From NCBI RefSeq assembly GCF_010183535.1, contig NC_071329.1, positions 18,118,879 to 18,182,878 of the forward strand: DNA of 64,000 nt, read 5' to 3'. Source of the DNA: Caenorhabditis remanei. Taxonomy: Eukaryota > Nematoda > Chromadorea > Rhabditida > Rhabditidae. Shown piece by piece: positions 55,399 through 64,000 of this stretch (position 1 is the first letter of the stretch; the number at the start of each line of letters is the position of its first letter). The notes beneath the pieces are model-generated. The model had not been told where the DNA came from and did no database searches. It saw only the letters and a program-made list of their open reading frames with translations. Made by a program: the position numbers and the translations under genes.

Positions 55399-55835
55399 AT
55401 TGATGAAATTTTGGAATAAATGTTATTCGTGATTATATTATTCAGAATCCTCAGAATCTCAACTTTCAAATGGTATAAAAATGGTGACCTAAGACTCCAA
55501 ACCGCGAAAGTTAGGCCATCCCGAATTTAAGGCATTTCCACTGGACTTTGAAAAAATGGAAAAATGGAAGTTTTTGGACAGATTTTCAGAGTCAAAAAAA
55601 AAATTCCAAAGCAAAACTAATTATACATTCAGAATCCTCAGAATCTCAGCTTTCCAATGATATAGAAACCGTGGCCTAGGATCCGAAATTGAGAAAGTTA
55701 GGCCATCTCGAATTTCAGGATCTCCAAGAACACCGGTGATTGTGTATAGTACGATGGTTTATTGGTTTATGATGAAAAATCCATAAAAAAATAGCGGAAA
55801 TGTCATCAAAAAAGTTTCAAAAATCGCCGAAAAAC
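55258..55835 (+). repeat. Right arm of the inverted duplication around the galectin gene
   Basis: Overlaps the end of galectin exon 3, then two R4 units (near 55500 and 55690 as GTTAGGCCATC) and the PLP-exon-6-like scrap GGATCTCCAAGAACACCGGT at about 55719-55738. Its inverted counterpart is 51285-51840. Confidence 0.82.
55415..55420 (+). terminator. Polyadenylation signal of the galectin gene (AATAAA)
   Basis: Perfect AATAAA 17 nt after the galectin stop codon, in TTTTGGAATAAATGTTATTC. Very short 3' UTRs are common in nematodes. Confidence 0.65.
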
Positions 55836-55979
55836 GTTATATGGTTCGACCCAATGGAAAAATATCGACAAAATCGACAACCTTCTCGAGAATACAGGAA
55901 AATAAATGTGTAGATCAGATGTAGATCTCCACATCGGTATTCCAATAGATCAAATTCTTGGAAAATGTGTTTTTCTGGT

Positions 55980-57175
55980 AGATCAAACCCAGACCTTCAT
56001 TTTTGTAGTTGACAACTTTTTGATAGCTCCGCCCACTTTGGAGATATGCGCCTTTAAAGTTGGAAATTGCCGAAATTAGTCATTTTTAACGTCAAAATGC
56101 GATTTTTACATCAAAATAACCGGAAAATTTCATTTCTGACGATAAAAAGTATTCAAATCCTTATTTTCCAAGTCGGAATCCACATTTTTTGCAAAAACTT
56201 TGTGGCCGAGAAGATTTTGGTCAAGGTGCATCACTATGAGAATTACTATTTTTCGAAGCCAAAAATTGTGAAAGCGTCAAAGGTGCGTCAGATTCGACAA
56301 ATCCTGTTTCTAGCCCAGAAAATAGTCAAAAGCCGCTAAAAAAACGTCAAAGGCACGCCAGACACGCCTGAAAATAGTGAAAACGCGTCAAAGGTGCTCC
56401 AGAAAGCGGTTTCATCTGTTTTGGTTGAAAAATGCCGATTTTCACGCTATTTTTTGTTAAAAACGCGTCAAAGATGCACCAGACATTTGGAAATTTGTTT
56501 AAATTTGTCAATTTTGAGTAAAAATGCCTTTTTTTTTTTGCAAGAATTCGCGTCAAAGGTGCGCCAGACAGTGAGTCCCCTACTTTTGAGGATGTCCTGC
56601 TATGGCCGGTATGATCGCAATTTCAAAATTTTTCATATCATTTTGTAGATCAAACCCAGATCTTCATTTTTCCAGTTGATAACTTTTTGATAGCTCCGCC
56701 CATTTTTGAGATATGCGACTTTAAAGTTGTAAATTGGCTAAATTAGTCATTTTTAACGCCAAAATGTGATTTTTACATCAAAATTACAGGAAAATTCCAT
56801 TTTTGACGTTAAAAACTATACAAAATCTAATTTTTCATGTCGGAAACCACATTTTTAGCAAAAATTTTGCCGAGAAGATTTTGGTCAAGGTGCACCTCTA
56901 TGAGAATGGGTACCAGGGTTCGACCCCGCTTGGGGTAAATTTTTGTGAATTATTGATTTTTTTTTGTTTTAATTGATTTTATCTTGTAGATCAAAAGGAG
57001 CGCTACATTTTTGTAGTTGACAAATTTTCGATAGCTCCGCCCACTTTTGAGCTATGCGCCTTTAATGTCTCTAGCACTCTCGCATAACTCAAAAGTGGGC
57101 GGAGCTATCGAAAAAGTTGTCAACTACAAAAATGAAGATCTAGGTTTGATCTACAAAATGATGTAAAAATATAGT
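55980..57175. repeat. R1 repeats with embedded R2 motifs
   Basis: R1 left part (55985-56245), interrupted at CTATGAGAATTACTATTTTT by R2 motif sequence (56270-56580, AACGCGTCAAAGGTGC type). A second R1 copy follows (56640-57150), with tRNA-like module (GGTTCGACCCCG near 56915) and facing cores to 57110. Confidence 0.82.
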
Positions 57176-57855
57176 GTGATTTGAATTTTAAAAAAATAGA
57201 AAAACTGAGGAATTCTCTGAAAGGGGAGGGGGGAAGGGGGAGTGGCTTAACATCAATTTAAAAATTTAAAAAACTTTATTTTCTCTTCATAAAACATCTT
57301 TCTATATTACATATCAAATTTTGGAAAATTATTGCAAAAAAATATAAATAAATAAAATTTGTGTGGCAAGAATGTGACTAGAATATCTGGAAGTGGGCGG
57401 AGCCGGAAAAAAAATGGGCGGAGCCTAAAATTTTGAATTCTAAAAAGATTGAAAGGCAAGAGAATCCCGTTTTGGCATGAAGGAAGACTGGTGAGTAGAT
57501 TTGGCGCTGAAAATCTGAATTTTTTTTTGTTGAAATTTTTAATTTTTTAATTAAATTTTTTTAATTACGACGAGTACGACCACAAAAACATGCACACATA
57601 TAGAGACACTTTTTTTTATTTTCAGAGATGAAGCGGTGGTGAAGAAGACACACACACACATAGAGAGAGAGAGAGACAATTAAAGGCAATTAAAGAAAAG
57701 AGACAATTAAAAAATTAAAAAATTTTGAGCAAAATGAAGAGAGAATACAGATATTCAATGGGGAGAAAGGACAAGAATTGACGCATTTTAAGACAAGAAT
57801 CAGAGCGAGAAAAAACTGAAATTTTGAGACTACGGTAGCGGAAGAGGGGACGCGA
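57175..57855. other. AT-rich intergenic DNA with CA/GA microsatellite
   Basis: AT-rich sequence downstream of etr-1 (minus strand). Includes a CACACACACACATAGAGAGA microsatellite near 57645-57675. Part of it could be etr-1 3' UTR, but I cannot place its end. No gene seen. Confidence 0.45.
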
Positions 57856-58717
57856 GGTGGCCGAGGAAAAAAGTTCGGCCAGCGGCGGAAATTTTTTTTT
57901 TTGAATTTTTGTTGAAAAAAGATGAAAAAGAATAAATTTTTCGCAATTCTTAGTAGGTAGGAAAATCGTGTTTTAAACGGATTGTTTCATGAAAAACGCG
58001 ATAAAATTGAAGAAAAATTGAAATTTCGGAGACGTTTAATGCGAAAAAATGATTTTGAGTGTTTTTTGCATTTCCAGACATTTTTTCCCATGTTTTTAGG
58101 TCAAAAGCGATTTTTTTAAAGTAAAAATCTGATTTTTACGATTTTTTCTAGCTAAATTCCATGAAAATTAAGATTTTTGTGAAAAACCACGATTTTCCCA
58201 CACTTTTTAACCATTTTTCATTTAAAAATCCAACTTTTTCAACTAAAAATTTCGTTTTTAGAGGAAAATCACTCATGGCCAAACTTTTTTTCCTCGGCCA
58301 CCGTTTTCCAAAAGTTCGGCCAAGAGTGATAATTCCTCAAAAACTGAATTTTTAGTGGAAAAAGTTGAATTTTTTAGTGAAAAATGGTTGAAAAGTGTCG
58401 GAAAATGGTGGTTTTTCAAAAAAATGCTCAATTTTTATGTAATTTAGATAGAAAAAATCGTAAAAATCAGATTTTTATTTAAAAAAAACCCTCTCTTGAC
58501 CTAAAAACTTTGCAAAAATAGTAAAATCTTGAATTTTTTTAAAGCAAAAAACACTCAAAATCATTTTTTCGCATTAAAAGTCTCCGAAATTTCGATTTTT
58601 CTTCGCTTTTATGGCGTTTTTCATGAAAAAAATCCATCTAAAACTCGCATTTTTCCATTAAAAATCGCAAAAAACTCGTTTTTTTTCGCTGGCCGAACTT
58701 TTTCTCGGCCACCATCA
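57856..58717. mobile_element. ~860-bp foldback element with GGTGGCCGAG ends
   Basis: Left end GGTGGCCGAGGAAAAAAGTT and right end AACTTTTTCTCGGCCACC are inverted, and the similarity continues inward for almost the whole length (for example TGATTTTGAGTGTTTTTTGC at ~58050 against GCAAAAAACACTCAAAATCA at ~58543). The centre (58270-58325) again contains GGCCAAACTTTTTTTCCTCG and its inverse, so the termini are repeated at the middle. No transposase, no clear target duplication. The ORF predictions inside are arm shadows. Confidence 0.8.
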
Positions 58718-59072
58718 CCCCCTAAGGACGAAAAATATAAAAGAGACATTCTGTGTGCAACAAGCTCCGCCCCCAAAAAGAAACAGTCCGGACAAAAACA
58801 AGAAACAAAGCGTTAAAACATGTGGGCGGTGTGGTTGGGTGGGCGGAGCCAAAAAGGGGGCGGAGCCTCCAAGACGTGCGGTGGGCGGGACTTGACAAAA
58901 TGTATCAAAAGAAAAGACAGAGAAAAACATGAAATAAAAGAAAAAAGAGAGTAAAATACAGAGAACATTTAGAGACGACATTTAGACATATATCATATAT
59001 ATATGCACCTGTGGGGGCTGAAATTTTCAGATTTTTCAGAATTTTTTTTTTTGAAAAAAATCTGAAAATCAT
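58718..59072. other. Probable etr-1 3' UTR / downstream sequence
   Basis: Lies directly 3' of the etr-1 stop on the minus strand. Contains GGGCGGAG/CTCCGCCC patches and an AT run (ATATATCATATATATATGC). No canonical minus-strand AATAAA was found here, so the polyadenylation site is unresolved. Confidence 0.4.
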
Positions 59073-62000
59073 CTATCTGCTATACGGATGACCTCTATCG
59101 ACTTTCAGCTGAACTTTCAGCCGTTTCGAACCGATTTGGAATCCGTTCATCGCCGAGATGGCGTTCGTCGCCGATTGCGGATTCTCGAATGAGACGAATC
59201 CTGCAAAATTTCGAATTTTTCAAAAAAAAAAATTTGAAAATTTGGGCATAGCTTTTACGGGTGACCAAACGCGCTCTACTGACAATCCAATGAAAATTGC
59301 GGTATTTCTGGATAGAAAAACCGCAAATTTTCAGTGAATTATCAGTAGAGCGCGTTTAGTCACACGTAGGCGAAAGCTATGCCCAAATTTTCAATTTTTG
59401 TGGAATTTCGGATCTGTCTGTGTGTCCGGGGTGTCCAGATGTCTGGAATACGAATGCAAAAAAGAAAACAAAAGAATTGCCCGTAGTGGGGGTCGAACCC
59501 TGGTAGTTTTTGTGTCACAGTCTACCTTAACCACCATTCGGCCACCACTTTTTTTTTGGAAAAAAAGGGTTTTTGACCGGAAATTTGGTTTTTGGGGGGT
59601 TTTAAGCTCATTGTTGACACTTTTTGACTCTCAAAAATCAAACTAAACTGCAATTTTCATTTGAAATCGATGATTCTTAACATCAGTTTCGAATGAAAAT
59701 TGCATTTTTTTTCCAATTTTTGAGTTCAAAAAGTGTTTAAAAACCGCTCAAAACCCCCTTAACACCGAAAAATTGGTAAAAATCTCAATTTTCCAATTTT
59801 CCAAAAAAAAGTGGTGGCCGAGTGGTTAAGGTAGACAGTGACACAAAAACTACCAGGGTTCGACCCCCACCCGGGTCAATTCTTTTTTTTCTTTTTTGCA
59901 TTCCTATTCCGGACATCTGGACTCTCCGGACACACAGACAGATTCGAAATTCCAGAAAAATTGAAAATTTGGGCATAGCTTCCGCCTACGCGTGACTAAA
60001 CGCGCTCTACTGATAATCCACTGAAAATTTGCGGTTTTTCTATCAGAAATATCGCAATTTTCAATAGATTGTCAGTAGAACGCATTTTGTCACATTTCTA
60101 GATTCGATCTAAGCCATTCTTTCACAAATTTGCACCCTTACCATAACACTTTGACAAATTCGTGACTTTATCAATGAACACTTTCGCCGACAGGATGACA
60201 CCAAACGGTGCGAACGTATTAATGAGATCAGTGTCTCCAAAGTCTTGTGGCAAGTGATAAATGAAGAGATTCGCACCGTCCGGACCGCGGACGTCTCCGT
60301 TTCCGATGAGTTGACCGGCGCCGGAAGTCGACGTGACGGCTGAGGGCACTCCGACGGCCGCTGATGTGGCTTGAAGGTTGGCGAGCACTGTAAATGTGAG
60401 AACGGTTGCGAAACGTCCCGGTATCAAAGCGGAGAGACGTTTTGAAACAGAATAAAATGGTTTCGAACTGAGACGAGGTTCCAGGACGTTTTGAAACTGA
60501 TTCAGTTTCAAAACGTCCTGGTTTGAAAACGTCTCGGTTTCGAAACTTCCCGATTTCAGGAAGCTTTTATTTCGGAAAATGAGTTTCAAAACGTCCTAAT
60601 AACCGTGTTTGAATGTCTCTCGGTTTCGAAACGTCTATATTTCGGACATTTCAAAACTAAGACGTTTCGAAACCGTTAAATGGGAGATTGTTCAGTTTCA
60701 ACTATCCCAGTTTCAAAACGTCCTCGGTTTTTGAATGTCTCTCGGATTTACAACATGGACATTTCGAAACCGAGACGTTTTGAAACCGTCAAGTACCGGT
60801 TTCTAAATGTGTTCGGTTTCGAAACGTCCTGGTTCCGAGAATGTCGCGATATGGGAAGTTGTGAAACCGAAAGACACTTCGAAAGGGTTTCGAATCGTCT
60901 CTCCATTTCGGACACTTTGAAACCACAGGACGTTTCGAAACTGTTCTAGTTGCGAAACGTCCCAAATCGGTTTTTGGTTCTAAAATGTCTCAAATTAGTT
61001 CTAAAGCGTCCCAAATTGGTTCTAAAAGATCTGCCGTTTTAAAACCGATTTTGGACGTTTTAAAACCGATTTTGGACGTTTTGAACCCAATTTTGGACGT
61101 TTAAGAACCGATTTTCAAAACTCACATGCATACTGTTGCTGCATCGCCTGAAAATGATCGAGAGCAGCTGCTCCGCCGGCGGCAAACGGTGTCAACGCCA
61201 TCTGCTGATGGTTTGCAAGGGTCGCCGCGACGGGCGACGTCGTCTTGGCTCCAGCGAGTCCACCGGCCATGCCTAGAACTTTTTCCGATGGGTTACGGTA
61301 GGTTTTCGGGGCTATTTTTGGGATAAAGTTAGCGGAAAAAGCGTTCAAAAAAGCGCCAAAAAGCATGCAAATTTGGGTTAAATTGGACAATTTTGGGGTT
61401 TTTTGAGGCAAAATTGGGGTATTTCGGGGTATTTTTGGCTAATTCTGGGTTTTCGACGTTTTCAACACTAAAATCAGCTCGGAAACCGATTTTATCCTTT
61501 CAAAACCAAAAAAACTGCTGAAATTCGGTTAAAACCCCGCCGATGCACCATAAAGTGGGCGGGGCCAAATTTTACAGCATTTCAAGTTATTTTTATGTTA
61601 GAAATGGGGTTTTCGACGTTTTCAACACTAAAATCAGCTCGAAAACCAATTTTTCCCATTAAAATCCAAAACAAATCGCTGAAATTAGGCGAAAAAGTGC
61701 AGAAAAGCGTCATTTTGGGGTATTTTGGGGTAAAGTTAGCGGAAAAAGTGCAAAAAAGTGCAAAAAAAAGCGCCAAAAAGCATGCAAACCGTACCAAAAG
61801 CCGCATTATGCAATAGCTGCTGCTGCCTTTGCAGGTGTTGTTGCTGCTGTTGCATCATCAGATGACTATTCTGATGACGTGACGTCATCATAGGGGGCGG
61901 GGCGTATCCATATTGCTTCTGACCGCCCGTTGGAGTCTTCGGATGCTGATTGTCTTCGGACGAGTCGGTGGCGGCACTCGACGAATCGGGGGAGCCTGTT

Positions 62001-63601
62001 GAGTAGGCGGGGCCAGTGGTGGTATACTGATAGGGATGGTGATGGTATAGAGCTGAAATTAGGGGCAAGCATAGGGAAAAAATCGGTTAGAAAGGAGAGA
62101 GAAAACCACACCAAAAAGGTTAGAAAAAAAGCCCAAAAAAAAGTTTTTGAAAAAAAAAACTTTTTTGAAAATTTTTTTGTACGAACCTTGTTGCTGCTGT
62201 GCAGGTGCGCCCTGCTGCACTGCGAACCCTTGTAGTGCTAACATTTGATTTGATGGGCGATTTGGGCCATTGTGATCGCGTCGAATTGGGATTGAGGTTG
62301 GGGAAGGAGTTGGTGGGCGCCTGGAAAATTTCAGAATTTCAGAATTTCAGAAAATGGGATATGGAGGGGGCGGAGACACTGATATTTCATGCTTATAATT
62401 CCAGAAAAAAACCATTCCAAAATAGATGTTAGTTGGGTAACAAACATTAGTAAACCATACTTGTTAACCGGAAAAAATCTTAAAATTCATCGATTTCCAA
62501 TGAAAATTCCATTTTATTTTGATTTTTGAGCTCAAAATTGTCAAAAACCCGCTTAAAACCCCCTAAAAACAAAATTTTCGGTCAAAACCCGATTTTCCAA
62601 TTTTCCAAAAAAAAGTGGTGGCCGAGTGGTTAAGGTAGACAGTGACACAAAAACGACCAGGGTTCGACCCCCACTACGGGCAATTCTTTTGTTTTCTTTT
62701 TTGCATTCCTATTCCGGACATCCGGACTCTCCGGACACACAGACAGATCCGAAATTCCACAAAAATTGAAAATTTTGGCATAGCTTCCGCCTACGCGTGA
62801 CTAAACGCGCTCTACTGATAATTCACTGAAAATTTGCGGTTTTTCTATCCAGAAATACCGCAATTTTCCCTAGATTACCAATAGAACGCATTTTGTCACA
62901 TTTTTAGATTCGATCTGAGCCGATTTCAGCCATTTAATGACCAATTTACACCCAACAGGGGAATTGGACGGCTGGCGTACCTTTGACGCGTTTTCTTGAG
63001 TTTTATCCCAAAATCACACCATCTGGCGTTCCTTTGACGCGGTTCGAGAATCCAAAAACCAAAAAATGGGCTTTCTGGCGTATCTTCGACGCGTTTTCTT
63101 CCCAAATTTCTTCGGTTTGAAGGTGTCTGGCGTACCGTTGACGCGTTTTGGAAAATCCAAAAACCCAAAAATGGGCTTTCTGGCGTACCGTTGACGCGTT
63201 TTCTACCCAGTATACAATAAGCAACTCAAATATCACACATCAAGCAGGGAGGAGGAAGATTTTCAGGCGGGAAATTCAAACGAGATGCAGAGATTCAGAA
63301 TTCAGAATTCAGAATATGACGACGACGACGACGAAGCGCAAAAAAATCCAGAAAAGCCAGAAAACATGCTCCATTCCACACGTCTCTTGAATACCTAATT
63401 GCTGTTGTTGCTGTTGAAGATAATGATGCGAGGATACTGTAGTCGTTGACGTCGCCGACGCTCCAGAAGACGTCGGATTCAGATGATGATGATGTGACGA
63501 CGACTGTGGTGACGTCTTCTTTTCCGGTGGTGACGTGGATTTTGATGCGCCGCCAGACACGACGTCATCACTTTCTGTCAGTTTTCCCAGCGCGGATAAC
63601 A
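59073..63601 (-). CDS. etr-1: ETR-1, CELF-family RNA-binding protein (3' part; 5' end beyond the window)
   Basis: CELF/Bruno-like regulator of splicing and mRNA fate, important in C. elegans muscle. Exons in transcript order: 63382-63601, 62187-62320, 61795-62052, 61126-61272, 60142-60387, 59073-59200; 376 complete codons in frame to the TAG. The first part is the long low-complexity linker between RRM2 and RRM3: [10 protein letters not shown], His and Ser runs, [17 protein letters not shown], then [16 protein letters not shown] and [15 protein letters not shown]3 spans the last two exons, with RNP2 LFIYHL and RNP1 KCYGFVSF, ending [20 protein letters not shown] sequence. RRM1 and RRM2 must lie past 64000. 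The donor at 63382 was chosen because it keeps frame; a second GT at 63394 would not. Introns carry tRNA-like SINEs and R2 motifs. Confidence 0.94.
59232..59400. repeat. Palindromic repeat in the last etr-1 intron
   Basis: GAAAATTTGGGCATAGCTTT...AAACGCGCTCTACTGAC faces its complement (TCAGTAGAGCGCGTTTAG...AAGCTATGCCCAAATTTTC). Single arms recur at 59955-60095 and 62755-62905, each next to a tRNA-like unit, so the arm plus tRNA-like unit appears to be one composite repeat. Confidence 0.8.
59480..59548 (-). repeat. tRNA-derived SINE-like unit
   Basis: On the minus strand: A-box-like TGGCCGAATGG at 59534-59544 and B-box GGTTCGACCCC at 59489-59499. The spacing is that of a tRNA gene. It lacks an acceptor stem and a proper anticodon arm, so it is not a functional tRNA gene. 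It is flanked by GTCTGTGTGTCCGG sequence shared with the other two copies. Confidence 0.75.
59811..59876 (+). repeat. tRNA-derived SINE-like unit
   Basis: A-box TGGCCGAGTGG at 59815-59825, GTTAAGG following as in tRNA-Ser/Leu D-arms, and B-box GGTTCGACCCC at 59857-59867 (42 nt apart). The 5' and 3' halves do not pair as an acceptor stem. The copy lies in the etr-1 intron between 59201 and 60141. Confidence 0.8.
60395..61110. repeat. Degenerate array of AAACGTCCYGGTTTCGAAAC units in an etr-1 intron
   Basis: Roughly 20-40 bp units of GAAACGTCC / GGACGTTTC, largely palindromic (GGTTTCGAAACGTC), in both orientations across about 700 bp. Single units of the same kind are scattered near 1.3, 26.6, 28.7, 30.55, 33.5, 35.05 and 50.9 kb. 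The 89-aa and 155-aa open frames overlapping it are artefacts outside the true exon. Confidence 0.8.
62340..62960. repeat. Composite tRNA-like/palindrome-arm repeat in an etr-1 intron
   Basis: A tRNA-like unit at 62615-62680 (A-box TGGCCGAGTGG at 62619-62629; B-box GGTTCGACCCC at 62661-62671) is followed by GGACACACAGACAG and the AAACGCGCTCTACTGATAA arm (62755-62905). The order matches 59811-60095. 62340-62600 is AT-rich with part of the same flank. Confidence 0.8.
62965..63215. repeat. R2 motif cluster in an etr-1 intron
   Basis: Five R2 motifs (CTGGCGTACCTTTGACGCGT and variants) spaced 40-60 bp, here all in the same orientation, unlike the alternating block in the transporter gene. CAAAAACC-AAAAATGGGCTTT between units is repeated. 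Confidence 0.85.
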
Positions 63602-63654
63602 CTGAATTTCGCCGATTTTTTGGTGGTGAAAATTTTGAATTTTTGAAAATTTTT

Positions 63655-64000
63655 CAAGTTCTGGCGTGCCTTTGACGCGTTTTTGCTACAAACATTTTGA
63701 AAATTTTGAATTTTTTAAATTCCAGATTACTGTAGTTAGTAATTTCAAAAAACTAGAACTGACAGGCGCGCCTCTAGCGCGTTTTTCGAAGACTTCTGGG
63801 GCACATTTGGCGCGTTTGGAAAATGTTGTCTGGCGCGTTTTTCAAAATTCTCAAAGTTTTGAAATCGGGGTGGCTGGCGTTCCGTTGGCGCGTTTCAGAA
63901 TTGAAAAATTGGGCATCTGGCGCACCTTTGACGCGTTTTCGAAATTGAAAACTGTGGAATTGGCGACAGGCTGGGGCGCGTCAGGCGCTTTGTGAGAGTA
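63655..64000. repeat. R2 motif cluster upstream of the first visible etr-1 exon
   Basis: R2 motifs at about 63660, 63763, 63800, 63828, 63872, 63916 and 63972, again mostly in one orientation. No exon is visible between 63602 and the window end; the remainder of etr-1 lies beyond. Confidence 0.8.

Noticed and set aside
57175..58980. Additional protein gene downstream of etr-1
   Set aside because: ORFs here belong to the foldback arms or are low-complexity; no domain or splice pattern was found.
59811..59876. Functional tRNA gene
   Set aside because: A- and B-boxes are well placed, but the ends do not form an acceptor stem and there is no regular anticodon arm. The copies at 59.48 and 62.6 kb share the same defects, which fits a SINE-like repeat.

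Overview
This is nuclear DNA of a Caenorhabditis nematode, probably not C. elegans itself. The evidence is nematode-style splicing (TTTCAG acceptors, GTRAGT donors, one intron as short as 47 bp), an almost residue-for-residue CWN-1 Wnt protein, an ETR-1/CELF protein, and AT-rich introns packed with repeats. In C. elegans, cwn-1 and etr-1 are both on chromosome II, so the window may be syntenic. The species cannot be named from the sequence.

Six protein-coding genes were reconstructed exon by exon; each keeps its reading frame across every junction. In order: cwn-1 (minus, 3037-7667, 9 exons, 370 aa); a two-domain animal haem peroxidase (plus, 13434-29722, 16 exons, 1295 aa) whose first domain has lost its distal His and catalytic Arg; a secreted cysteine-synthase/CBS-like PLP enzyme (minus, 30127-34558) with two alternative signal-peptide first exons; an MFSD14/HIAT1-like major facilitator transporter (minus, 35703-48437, 10 exons, 550 aa); a small secreted galectin-fold protein (plus, 52248-55398, 3 exons, 206 aa); and the 3' half of etr-1 (minus, 59073-63601, continuing past the window). 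A weaker possible terminal exon lies at 1793-2140. The genes do not form an obvious pathway or operon.

Most of the window is repeat. R1 is a composite family (core CGCATATCTCAAAAGTGGGC, often as facing copies) that carries a tRNA-like A/B-box module and fills introns from 2 kb to 57 kb. R2 is a GC-rich 20-mer (CTGGCGCGCCTTTGACGCGT) in alternating orientation that saturates the transporter's introns (34.9-43.3 kb). R3 is a TGTCTGTCTGTGTGTCCGG-type family, often a palindrome (5.9-14.6 kb, 23.6-28.5 kb). R4 is a ~178-bp unit tandemly repeated in an intron of the PLP gene and flanking the galectin gene. Local structures include a ~171-bp-period satellite inside a transporter intron (44.4-47.9 kb), a 1146-bp foldback element with its empty site visible nearby (10555-11700), a second foldback (57.86-58.72 kb), a small MITE (51000-51207), a 1.5-kb hexanucleotide array filling a galectin intron with a captured copy of exon 3, and inverted duplicated fragments of the peroxidase and galectin 3' ends at 50.0-51.8 kb. 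tRNA-derived SINE-like units sit in etr-1 introns.

The most notable observations are the hexamer intron with its duplicated splice acceptor and exon, the alternative signal-peptide exons, the half-dead double peroxidase with a tetra-arginine linker, the tRNA-like modules, and the R2 motif block. Everything was read by eye; copy numbers and repeat borders are approximate.
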